Made by a program: the position numbers and the translations under genes. Under the pieces are notes generated by a model. That model saw only the letters and a list, made by a program, of their open reading frames with translations, ran no database searches and was not told where the DNA came from. DNA of 13,167 nt from positions 1 through 13,167 of the forward strand of contig DKVC01000155.1 in assembly GCA_002490995.1 (NCBI GenBank), written 5' to 3'. The stretch's first letter is position 1; each line of letters starts with the position of its first letter. The stretch comes from Lachnospiraceae bacterium UBA7188. GTDB lineage: Bacteria; Bacillota; Clostridia; Lachnospirales; Lachnospiraceae. Positions 1 to 6,188 of the stretch are shown piece by piece.

Positions 1-1
1 T

Positions 2-238
2 AGTATTAATGGTAATCAATCAAAGTATACTATTACAAATAGTGGAACAGATGCTGAAATCACCGAAGTAGAGGTAGATAATACCAGTATGACAACCCCG
101 ATTAACAATATTAAGGGTGTTACATTACCTTCCACTGGTGGTATTGGTACAACGATCTTCTATGTGACAGGCGGTGTCTTGGTTCTGGCTGCAGTAGTCT
201 TACTTGTAACTAAGAAGCGCATGAGTGCAGAGAAATAA
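2..238 (+). CDS. LPXTG-anchored surface/pilin protein, C-terminal end (partial)
   Basis: The reading frame is open from the window edge to the TAA at 236-238 and gives the last 78 residues of a larger protein. The tail is a textbook cell-wall sorting signal: LPSTGG (codons 128-145), a hydrophobic stretch of about 20 residues starting at TTIFYVTGG, then the positive tail TKKRMSAEK. Sortase cleaves such signals between T and G and joins the protein to the cell wall or to another pilin. The upstream part has short Thr/Ser/Asn-rich beta-type sequence (YTITNSGTDAEITEVEVDN), as in pilin backbone proteins. The class C sortase gene begins 107 bases downstream, so this is probably a pilin subunit polymerised by it. 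Which subunit (backbone, base or tip) cannot be told because the N-terminus lies outside the window. Confidence 0.88.
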   Translation, partial: SINGNQSKYTITNSGTDAEITEVEVDNTSMTTPINNIKGVTLPSTGGIGTTIFYVTGGVLVLAAVVLLVTKKRMSAEK

Positions 239-300
239 GTGAATATGGAGTTTTGAATGAAACTGAAATGACTGTGTCCGGAACCGTTAGGTTTTAAGAG

Positions 301-318
301 CGGGGGCATCTGCCCCCG
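301..318 (+). terminator. Intercistronic hairpin between pilin and sortase
   Basis: CGGGGGC at 301-307 pairs with GCCCCCG at 312-318 around the loop ATCT. The stem is perfect and almost pure G/C. Only three T follow (319-321), so full termination is doubtful. A partial terminator, or an RNA-stabilising stem that lowers sortase expression relative to the pilin, fits better. It ends 27 bases before the sortase start. Confidence 0.45.
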
Positions 319-345
319 TTTGGACAACAGCAAGGAGATGCCTGC

Positions 346-1161
346 ATGAAGAAACATTTTTCTACGATTATACTGGTTATTATATTGTTTGCAGGACTGT
401 CCCTGCTGCTGTATCCTACAGTCAGCGATTACTGGAATAAGATTCATCAGTCCAGAGCCATTACCAGTTATACTGATGCAGTAGCGGATTTGGATGAAGC
501 AGTGTATGAGGAAGTCTGGAATGACGCTGTTGCTTATAATGGAACATTGTCGCAAAGACAAAATCGCTATTTTCCCACTGAGGAAGAACATGAGTATTAT
601 GAGTCTCAGCTAGATATCTCTGGAAATGGTGTTATGGGATACATTCAGATTCCTACTATTAATGTATCTTTGCCAATTTACCATGGTACGGATGAATCTG
701 TGCTACAGATTGCTGTAGGACACATTGAATCCTCGTCTTTGCCGGTAGGTGGAGAAGGAAGCCATTGCGTTGTTTCTGGGCATCGCGGACTTCCGTCAGC
801 AAAACTTTTTACTGATTTAGATAAAGTGCAAGAGGGTGACATTTTTCTTCTGCAAGTGCTTAATGAAACCTTGACTTATCAAGTTGATCAGATTCGTATT
901 GTCCTTCCAGAAGAGGTATCAGACTTGGATTTAGTTCCAGGCAAAGATTACTGTACTTTGGTAACATGTACTCCTTATGCAGTTAATACACACCGTCTCT
1001 TGGTTCGTGGTAAGCGTATTCCTAACTTAGCGGAGGAAGTCCTTGTTCAGATTACTGCTGATGCTGTAAAGATAGATTCAAAGCTTGTAGCCCCTGCGGT
1101 GGCGTTGCCTATCTTGCTGGTTCTGCTGATATGGTTGCTGATCCGTTATAGGAAGCATTAA
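346..1161 (+). CDS. srtC: Class C (pilin-polymerising) sortase
   Basis: This is a 271-residue membrane transpeptidase of the sortase C type, which joins LPXTG pilins into covalent fibres outside the cell. An N-terminal membrane segment spans about residues 8-23. The sortase barrel starts near GVMGYIQIP (95-103). The catalytic residues are visible: His146 in SGHRGLPSAKLF, Cys208 in TLVTCTPY and Arg217 in NTHRLLVRG. A second membrane segment (about 250-267) and a short basic tail RYRKH end the protein, as in class C enzymes. The usual DP(F/W/Y) lid motif that plugs the active site is not visible in residues 45-95. The start ATG follows CAAGGAGATG and is fitting. It sits just after an LPSTG protein, its probable substrate. 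DNA here is AT-richer than in the genes downstream. Confidence 0.93.
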   Translation: MKKHFSTIILVIILFAGLSLLLYPTVSDYWNKIHQSRAITSYTDAVADLDEAVYEEVWNDAVAYNGTLSQRQNRYFPTEEEHEYYESQLDISGNGVMGYIQIPTINVSLPIYHGTDESVLQIAVGHIESSSLPVGGEGSHCVVSGHRGLPSAKLFTDLDKVQEGDIFLLQVLNETLTYQVDQIRIVLPEEVSDLDLVPGKDYCTLVTCTPYAVNTHRLLVRGKRIPNLAEEVLVQITADAVKIDSKLVAPAVALPILLVLLIWLLIRYRKH

Positions 1162-1281
1162 GTGTTGTTTTATAATTTTAAAGCAGGATAGTAGTGAAAG
1201 AAACCTTTGGTTTATGAATTAATTGTTTGTGTCAACTATGAGCAGACACTTTCTTTAACCGGGGAATAAAGGGAGAATTCC

Positions 1282-2064
1282 ATGACAGACAAAGAACTAC
1301 ACCGGCTGAGCCGCAGAGATATCCTTCAGCTGATGCTGGCGCAGGGTAAGGAAACCGAGGAACTGCGTCAGGTGAAAGCGGAACTGGAACAGCAGTTGGA
1401 GGAATTGACCCAGAATTATGAGCGCCTGAAGAAGCGTTTGGATTATAAGGATGAGCAGATTCACCAGCTCCAGGACACCCTTCAGAAGGAGCGCACAAAC
1501 CGTAGGATAGAACTGGAAGAGGCTGGTTCCATAGCAGAAGCTTCTCTGCGGCTGAATGGTTTATTTGAGACAGCCCAGAAGGCAGCAGATCAATATCTTT
1601 ATAATATTCGTCGTCTATATTTAAAAAGTTTGAAGGATTCTTCCCGTACAAAGGAAGATAAACAGGATTTTGATTCCGAGGAAACGACAGAAGAGTATAG
1701 GGAGGAAGAACCCATAACCGTAATAAGAGAACAGGATGAAGCACCGGAAGCTGTATGCGGAGGGGAAGAGCAGGATAGCGGAGTTAAATCCATAGCCGAA
1801 GAAGAGCAGGACAGAGTACCGGAAGCGGCAGAGGAATTAGAACAGGATAAAGAGTTGGAAACTACAGAGAAAGAGCAAGCCGAAGAATCGGAAGCTGTAA
1901 TGGAAGATGAGAAGCAGGATGAAGCGTTGGAAGCTGTAGCGGAAGATGAGAAGCAGCACGGAGAGCCGGAACCTGTAAGCGGCGAAGAGAAGACCGGAAA
2001 GCGGAAGTTTTCGATTTTCAGGAGGAAGAAAAAAGAGAGAGACCGAACGGAAGCAGAGGAATAG
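1282..2064 (+). CDS. Acidic coiled-coil protein with degenerate 12-13-residue repeats, function unknown
   Basis: I do not recognise a named function. The 260-residue protein has three parts. Residues 1-80 are a charged helical region rich in Leu, Glu, Lys and Gln (ETEELRQVKAELEQQLEEL), a likely coiled coil. Residues 80-117 hold AGSIAEASLRLNGLFETAQ and AADQYLYNIRR, a block that I recall as conserved in clostridial proteins encoded beside signal peptidase genes. Residues 150-235 are very acidic and repetitive: a Gln within (E/K)Q(D/A/H) recurs at 151, 164, 176, 188, 199, 212 and 225. A basic stretch (about 238-256, KRKFSIFRRKKKERDR) ends the protein. There is no signal peptide or membrane segment, so it is probably cytoplasmic. 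The start follows AAAGGGAG at a good distance. The signal peptidase gene begins 3 bases after its stop, so the two are co-transcribed. Confidence 0.85.
   Translation: MTDKELHRLSRRDILQLMLAQGKETEELRQVKAELEQQLEELTQNYERLKKRLDYKDEQIHQLQDTLQKERTNRRIELEEAGSIAEASLRLNGLFETAQKAADQYLYNIRRLYLKSLKDSSRTKEDKQDFDSEETTEEYREEEPITVIREQDEAPEAVCGGEEQDSGVKSIAEEEQDRVPEAAEELEQDKELETTEKEQAEESEAVMEDEKQDEALEAVAEDEKQHGEPEPVSGEEKTGKRKFSIFRRKKKERDRTEAEE
1902..1956 (+). repeat. Short tandem DNA repeat inside the acidic protein gene
   Basis: GGAAGATGAGAAGCAG occurs at 1902-1917 and again, identical, at 1941-1956. The offset is 39 bases (13 codons), so it stays in frame. GGAAGCTGTA precedes both copies. This is the best-preserved pair of the 12-13-residue protein repeat and suggests growth by in-frame duplication. 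Confidence 0.75.
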
Positions 2065-2067
2065 TAC

Positions 2068-2649
2068 ATGGCCAAGAAAGAAATGGGGAAGCCCACCCTG
2101 GAGCAGATAGAGGCGGAGCTGAAGAAGGAGATCCACAAGCACAGCTTCGGCCGGGTACTGCGGAGCACCATATATGCACTTCTGGTAGTAGCCGCAGTAG
2201 CTATCATCATAGCAGTGATGTTCCTCCCGGTACTCCAGATCCGAGGTACTTCCATGACGGAGACGCTCTGGGACGGGGATGTGGTAGTGGCTCTCAGCAC
2301 CACAAAGTATGAGACAGGCGAGATTATCGCTTTTTATTATAACAACGCCATCCTGGTGAAGCGCGTCATCGCGGTAGCCGGGGACTGGGTGAACATCGAC
2401 GAGGATGGCAATGTATTCGTCAACGATGTACCCCTGGAGGAACCATATGTCACCGACAAGGCTTTGGGGCTGTGCGATATCACGCTCCCTTACCAGGTGC
2501 CTGAGGGCAGGATATTTGTCATGGGCGACCACAGGTCTACCTCAGTGGACAGCCGGAATACTTCCGTAGGCAGTGTCAGCGAGGAATTCCTGGTGGGCAA
2601 GATAATGTTCCGGGTATGGCCTTTTTCAGAGATAGGTTTTATACAATAA
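2068..2649 (+). CDS. lepB: Signal peptidase I (bacterial Ser-Lys type)
   Basis: This 193-residue type I signal peptidase would remove signal peptides from exported proteins at the outer face of the membrane. A cytoplasmic N-terminus rich in Lys and Glu is followed by one membrane segment (about 35-55). Catalytic Ser62 lies in RGTSMTETL and the general base Lys98 in ILVKRVIAVAGDWV. The third signature, GDHR...SVDSRN, covers residues 153-164. Length and single-span layout are normal for the Gram-positive Sip/LepB group. The ATG lies 3 bases after the stop of the coiled-coil gene, so translation is probably coupled. It is distinct from the second signal peptidase at 7124, which uses the Ser-His arrangement. 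It probably serves ordinary Sec substrates, perhaps including the pilin-like protein at 2988. Confidence 0.95.
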   Translation: MAKKEMGKPTLEQIEAELKKEIHKHSFGRVLRSTIYALLVVAAVAIIIAVMFLPVLQIRGTSMTETLWDGDVVVALSTTKYETGEIIAFYYNNAILVKRVIAVAGDWVNIDEDGNVFVNDVPLEEPYVTDKALGLCDITLPYQVPEGRIFVMGDHRSTSVDSRNTSVGSVSEEFLVGKIMFRVWPFSEIGFIQ

Positions 2650-2699
2650 TGTAGGATTATGACATTTCCCGTATTGCAAAAAGAGAGTGAAAAGCAGCT

Positions 2700-2727
2700 T
2701 TGAGAAGGAGAATATACGGCTTATATC
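2700..2727 (+). promoter_or_regulatory. Weak possible promoter ahead of the 56-residue ORF
   Basis: TTGAGA (2700-2705) and TATATC (2722-2727) are 16 bases apart. Both boxes match the consensus only partly, and the region also reads as an in-frame extension of the small ORF from a TTG codon. A perfect 6-bp hairpin, CAGCAA-GAT-TTGCTG at 2727-2741, follows directly. Confidence 0.22.
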
Positions 2728-2762
2728 AGCAAGATTTGCTGCAAAAGCAGAAAGGTGTATCT

Positions 2763-2933
2763 ATGATGATACGGACAGTTACCTTAGATAGAAGCCAAAA
2801 ACCGACAGAAGAACAAATCAGACAGATAGAAGAAGCGGCAAAAAGAGAGATTGTGTTTGACGAAGATTCTCCTGAACTTACTCCTGCAATGGAAAAGGCG
2901 TTTCGTTTGGCGGCAAAAAAACGCAATATATAG
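2763..2933 (+). CDS. Small conserved-type hypothetical protein, 56 aa (antitoxin-like tail)
   Basis: The ORF starts at ATG 2763 with AAAGGTG at 2751-2757 placed 5 bases ahead; an earlier in-frame TTG at 2700 has no fitting RBS. The product is MMIRTVTLDRSQKPTEEQIR followed by a charged helix, then IVFDEDSPELTPAMEKAFRL and a basic end AAKKRNI. The FDEDSPELT block with a following helix is, from memory, typical of small clostridial proteins often annotated as antitoxin-like or hypothetical. No toxin gene lies next to it: the neighbours are lepB upstream and the pilin-like gene downstream. The flanking DNA (2650-2987) is AT-rich compared with both neighbours, which suggests a small insertion into an older lepB-pilin arrangement. 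Function is not assigned; the protein is probably cytoplasmic. Confidence 0.6.
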   Translation: MMIRTVTLDRSQKPTEEQIRQIEEAAKREIVFDEDSPELTPAMEKAFRLAAKKRNI

Positions 2934-2987
2934 AGTAAAATGAATATATCTTGAGTATAAATCAAATGTGAGAAGGAGGAGGCTTCT

Positions 2988-4040
2988 ATGAGACATAAAT
3001 GGATACGGACACTGGCAGTTGCACTGGGGGCTATGCTTGCCTTACCGCTGATGGGAAGCGCGGCACAGGATTTGGATTTGTCAAAGGACTGCAGCCTGAC
3101 AGTCAGTCCTGGAGGGGAGGAAACTGCGGCGCTGCTGGCGGAAGCCAATGTGGTAGTCGATCTGTACAAGGTGGCGGAGGCGACGCAGAGCAGCGGCGTT
3201 GATGGCTATGGGTTTCAGGTACTGGGGGATTACGGCAGCCTGACCATAGGGGCGGATATGGATAATGATGCCTGGAAAGATTTGGCACAGGATGCGGCAC
3301 GGATTGCCCTTGGAGTGGACCCGGGAACACAGCCGAAGCTTCCCATTGTGTCGGGAGCGCCTTTGGGGACAGACATTACGGACAGTGACGGGTCGGAAGC
3401 GCTGACGCCGGGACTTTATCTCATGATTGCGAGAGGCGCGAATGTGGCGGATTATGTCACCACCATAAAAGCGGAAGACGGGACGGAGAGTATCGTCACG
3501 GTGGCTTATTCAGGGGATTATATTATCCGGTTTGCTCCTGAACTGGTAGCGGTTCCGTCGAAAGAAGCGGACGAGAACGGGGTGATCAGCACGTTGAATC
3601 CCGGCGACTGGATATACGGGCTGACGGTATTCCTGAAGCCGGATCTGGAGGAACGTGACGGCTCCCTTGAGATTATCAAGGATCTGCTGACCTATGAGGA
3701 CTCCAGTGAAGCGCTCTTCCTTTTCCAGGTGGAAGCGGTGCTGGATGGGCAGCTGGTGTACAGTGATATAGTGAGTATGACATTTAACGCGCCGGGAGAG
3801 CAGCGGAAATTGCTGGAAGGGATTCCGGTGGGGGCTGAGGTCACCGTGACGGAGGTTTACAGCGGCGCCAGCTATACTTTGGTGTCCGGTCCTAATGGGC
3901 CGGTAGTCATTTCGGCTGATGAGGTGGCTTCCGTAACTTTTGTAAATGATTATGATTACAGCGAGCGGGAGAGCCACGGGATTACCAACAATTTCACTTT
4001 TGACCTGGAAAATGGAGAATGGGTTTGGGTACAGGAATAA
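2988..4040 (+). CDS. Secreted pilin-like protein with CnaB-type isopeptide domain, no sorting signal
   Basis: A 350-residue exported protein. A standard signal peptide covers about residues 1-26 (basic start, hydrophobic core, GSAAQ near the cut). The first domain (about 30-190) reads like the N-terminal domain of Gram-positive pilins: VVVDLYKVAEA, and LTPGLYLMIARG at 139-150. The second (about 225-322) looks like a CnaB/DUF5979-type fold: GSLEIIKDLL, VTVTEVYSGASYTL and VTFVNDYD. In such domains a Lys on the first strand bonds covalently to an Asn on the last strand with help of a Glu; here Lys231, Asn320 and Glu289 sit in those places. The tail (GITNNFTFDLENGEWVWVQE) has no LPXTG and no membrane segment, so sortase anchoring is unlikely. 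It begins after a strong GAGAAGGAGG site and ends 15 bases before the next gene. Bond formation is inferred. Confidence 0.85.
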   Translation: MRHKWIRTLAVALGAMLALPLMGSAAQDLDLSKDCSLTVSPGGEETAALLAEANVVVDLYKVAEATQSSGVDGYGFQVLGDYGSLTIGADMDNDAWKDLAQDAARIALGVDPGTQPKLPIVSGAPLGTDITDSDGSEALTPGLYLMIARGANVADYVTTIKAEDGTESIVTVAYSGDYIIRFAPELVAVPSKEADENGVISTLNPGDWIYGLTVFLKPDLEERDGSLEIIKDLLTYEDSSEALFLFQVEAVLDGQLVYSDIVSMTFNAPGEQRKLLEGIPVGAEVTVTEVYSGASYTLVSGPNGPVVISADEVASVTFVNDYDYSERESHGITNNFTFDLENGEWVWVQE

Positions 4041-4055
4041 GGAGGGCTGGCTGAC

Positions 4056-4589
4056 ATGAAGAAAAGGATGAGTACTTTCCTTGCAGTTGCCGCTGTGGCA
4101 GGCGTATTGGCCGCGGGTATGGGAACTGCCAATGCCTACTTTACCTCTTATGTGGAGATGGTGGGCGGCTTCCCCATCGAGATGGGGGATATGACGGAGA
4201 TTACCGAGACGTTTTCTAACTGGACCAAGCATGTGAGGATATCCAATGCAGCCGGTTCCGAGCCGGTGTATATCCGGGCGAGAGCTTTCTGCAGCAGTGC
4301 ATATGAGCTGGTTTATGTAGATACATCCGGCAGATGGTCTCTGGGGGATGACGGGTTTTATTACTATGACAGTATATTAAACGGCGGAGAGCAGACCGAG
4401 GAGCTTCAGGTAAGGATTGAAAATGTGCCTGAGGATATCACGGAGCCTACCAGCTTCAATGTAGTAGTGGTCTACGAGAGTACTCCCGTCCGTTATGATG
4501 AGGCGGGGAATCCCTATGCGGACTGGACAACGAAGCTGGATTCCGGCAGCATGAATGAAGCGGGGGTGGTGACTGATGGCGAAAATTAA
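4056..4589 (+). CDS. SipW-dependent exported protein, TasA/camelysin-like (first of two)
   Basis: A 177-residue small exported protein. Its N-terminus, MKKRMSTFLAVAAVAGVLAA followed by GMGTANAYFTSYVEM, is the SipW-cognate type of signal peptide: a short hydrophobic core ending in ANA-YFTS, with likely cleavage after residue 27. In Bacillus this class includes the matrix fibre protein TasA and camelysin. After the signal comes FSNWTKHVRISNAAGSEPVYIRARAF, a beta-rich segment with the N...G...PVYIR pattern usual for these proteins, and further beta sequence to about residue 145. There is no anchor at the C-terminus, so it is likely released or assembled on the surface. AAGGAGGG at 4039-4046 precedes the ATG by 9 bases. 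The end overlaps the start of the next gene by 14 bases. The assignment as a fibre subunit rests on the signal peptide, size and neighbours. Confidence 0.85.
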   Translation: MKKRMSTFLAVAAVAGVLAAGMGTANAYFTSYVEMVGGFPIEMGDMTEITETFSNWTKHVRISNAAGSEPVYIRARAFCSSAYELVYVDTSGRWSLGDDGFYYYDSILNGGEQTEELQVRIENVPEDITEPTSFNVVVVYESTPVRYDEAGNPYADWTTKLDSGSMNEAGVVTDGEN

Positions 4590-5361
4590 CCTGAGTAAGT
4601 TAAATAAGAAGCTGGCGTCACCTGTTGTGACCATAGCGCTGTTTACGGCAGCGGCGGCCATGCTTCTGGGCAGTACCGTAGGGGGAGCCAGGGCAGCCCT
4701 GACATATTATTCCGAGAACTACACCTCCCGTGTACAGATGTACAATATCGGTGTCAGCCTGCTGGAGAACGGCGAACGTATGGCATGGCGCGATTACGGG
4801 GAAAAGGCAGACGGAACCTGGGATGAGGCGAAGGGATACCTTTTCTCAGGGATGCTGCAGGAGGGCGAGAAGTTCCGGATGGGCCAGGCGTACCCGGAGA
4901 GGCTCACTGTGAAGAACAGCGGGAGCATAGAGGAATATGTCCGTGTCTTTATCTATAAATACTGGCTGAACGGGGACGGGACGAAGAACCAGGAGCTGAC
5001 CCCTGATATGATCGGCCTGAACCTGGTGAATCTGGACTCTGACTGGATTATTGACGAGGAAGCTTCCACTGAGGAACGGACAGTAATGTACTACCGCCAT
5101 GTCCTGGGAGTAGACGAAGAATCCGCTCCCTTTACGGACGCATTGACCGTAGACGGTGTCCTGACGGCCAAGGTGGAACAGATTGAGGAAATAAACGGAA
5201 AATATAAGACCATCAAGACGATTTATAAGTATGACGGCGTCCAGTTTGCAATTGAGATTGAGGCTGACGCGGTGCAGACACATAACCCGGAGGATGCCAT
5301 CTGGAGTGCATGGGGCCGCAGAGTGAACATAGCGGAAGACGGCACACTGAGTCTGAAATAA
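4576..5361 (+). CDS. SipW-dependent exported protein, TasA/camelysin-like (second)
   Basis: A 261-residue exported protein with a second SipW-type leader: a polar start MAKINLSKLNKKLASPV, a hydrophobic core (about 17-33), then GGARAALTYYSENYTSRVQM, with probable cleavage near residue 40. The segment VQMYNIGVSLLENG resembles the N-terminus of mature camelysin/TasA-type proteins. A conserved-looking block PERLTVKNSGSIEEYVRVFI (about 106-125) parallels TKHVRISNAAGSEPVYIRAR in the gene before it, which suggests the two are distant paralogues. No membrane anchor follows. Translation starts inside the end of the previous gene (14-base overlap), with GGGGGTGG just ahead, so coupled translation is likely. 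A perfect hairpin follows the stop. Role inferred: a second subunit of the same surface fibre or matrix. Confidence 0.83.
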   Translation: MAKINLSKLNKKLASPVVTIALFTAAAAMLLGSTVGGARAALTYYSENYTSRVQMYNIGVSLLENGERMAWRDYGEKADGTWDEAKGYLFSGMLQEGEKFRMGQAYPERLTVKNSGSIEEYVRVFIYKYWLNGDGTKNQELTPDMIGLNLVNLDSDWIIDEEASTEERTVMYYRHVLGVDEESAPFTDALTVDGVLTAKVEQIEEINGKYKTIKTIYKYDGVQFAIEIEADAVQTHNPEDAIWSAWGRRVNIAEDGTLSLK

Positions 5362-5382
5362 GAATAAATGAAACTGGAAACA

Positions 5383-5400
5383 GCATGTGCCCGCACATGC
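5383..5400 (+). other. Intra-operon hairpin
   Basis: GCATGTGC (5383-5390) and GCACATGC (5393-5400) are perfect reverse complements with only CC between. There is no T-run after it, so it is not a terminator. It lies between the stop of the second SipW substrate and the RBS of the next gene, where it could protect the upstream mRNA from 3' decay or mark a processing point that favours the fibre subunits over the anchor proteins. Confidence 0.6.
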
Positions 5401-5412
5401 GGAACTTATAAT

Positions 5413-5418
5413 AGGAGG
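5413..5418 (+). promoter_or_regulatory. RBS that fixes the start at 5423
   Basis: AGGAGG lies 4 bases before the ATG at 5423. An in-frame ATG at 5387 would add twelve non-hydrophobic residues ahead of a normal signal peptide, has no RBS and sits inside the hairpin, so 5423 is preferred. Confidence 0.85.
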
Positions 5419-5422
5419 CAGC

Positions 5423-6187
5423 ATGAAGAGAAGATTGATAAGTTTGCTCCTGGCATGCTCCTGTCTGGGCGGCATAGCCATGGACGTCCGGGCGGAGGAT
5501 TATCATGGGGAGGACGGATGGACAGTCTCCTTTACGGCGGAGAATGCCATGGAGAGTAATTTCAGGACAGCGGACATGGATGATGCGGTTTCCGGGCTGC
5601 AGCCGGGAGATTCCATAACCTTTGAACTGGATCTGAAGAATGAAAACCAGGATGCAACGGACTGGTATATGACCAATAAGGTGCTGTATTCCCTGGAAGA
5701 CCGGAGCGCAAACAGTGATACCGCAGGAGGCGCCTATACTTATGTGCTTGTCTATAAGGATCATATGGGTGCGGAGACGGTGCTGTTTTCCAGCGACACG
5801 GTCGGCGGTGAGAACACCGGATTGGGAGGCGAGGGCCTGCATGGGGCTACCGGTGTCCTGGACGATTACTTTTACCTGGATACCCTGGCTTCGGGCCAGA
5901 CGGGAAATATTACGCTGGTGGTGGCGCTGGACGGTGAGACCCAGGGAAACGACTACCAGGATACCCTTGCGGATCTGCAGATGAACTTTGCCGTGGAGCT
6001 GAACGTGACGCCTGCGGATGAGGAGGTGCCAGGTGAACCCACCAGGAGGACTAAGATTGTCAGGACCAGTGACGAATCGGATCTGGGCGGACTCTTCATT
6101 GCCATGACAGTCAGCGGCCTGCTTCTTTTAGCCATGGCAATCTACAGCCTGAGGCAGGGACGGAAAGAGAAGAAAGGGGTGGAGTGA
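5423..6187 (+). CDS. Exported protein with C-terminal membrane anchor, fibre-locus subunit
   Basis: A 254-residue protein. A signal peptide (MKRRLISLLLACSCLGGIAM, cut likely near VRA-ED at 24) leads a beta-rich extracellular domain. It contains LQPGDSITFELDLKNENQDA (59-78), a motif type common to TasA/camelysin-like proteins where a backbone of repeated structural units is described, and then DWYMTNKVLYSLED. The C-terminus is anchor-like: TRRTKIVRTSDESDLGG, a membrane segment (about 222-242) and the basic tail RQGRKEKKGVE. That layout matches a sortase sorting signal, but there is no LPXTG or NPQTN; VRTSDES stands where the motif would be. It may be simply membrane-anchored, serving as the base of the fibre in the manner proposed for TapA. 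It is followed after one base by the MucBP gene. The family name is uncertain. Confidence 0.82.
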   Translation: MKRRLISLLLACSCLGGIAMDVRAEDYHGEDGWTVSFTAENAMESNFRTADMDDAVSGLQPGDSITFELDLKNENQDATDWYMTNKVLYSLEDRSANSDTAGGAYTYVLVYKDHMGAETVLFSSDTVGGENTGLGGEGLHGATGVLDDYFYLDTLASGQTGNITLVVALDGETQGNDYQDTLADLQMNFAVELNVTPADEEVPGEPTRRTKIVRTSDESDLGGLFIAMTVSGLLLLAMAIYSLRQGRKEKKGVE

Positions 6188-6188
6188 C

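Noticed and set aside
1201..1249. Small stems AAACC-TTT-GGTTT and GTGTC...GACAC after the sortase gene
   Set aside because: Stems of five pairs without a T-run are expected by chance in AT-rich DNA, so no terminator is called.
1599..2532. Two minus-strand open frames over the acidic protein and lepB
   Set aside because: Their Ser- and Leu-rich translation simply mirrors the Glu-rich repeats; no RBS and no domain.
2700..2762. N-terminal extension of the 56-residue ORF from TTG 2700
   Set aside because: No RBS fits TTG 2700, while AAAGGTG fits ATG 2763. The stretch holds a hairpin and a possible promoter instead.
3510..4232. Minus-strand open frame antisense to the pilin-like gene
   Set aside because: No family pattern and fully covered by a convincing + strand gene with signal peptide and RBS.
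5423..5470. Lipoprotein signal (LLLAC) in the 5423 protein
   Set aside because: The hydrophobic run before that Cys is too short, the -2 residue is Leu, and a normal signal peptide continues to about residue 24.
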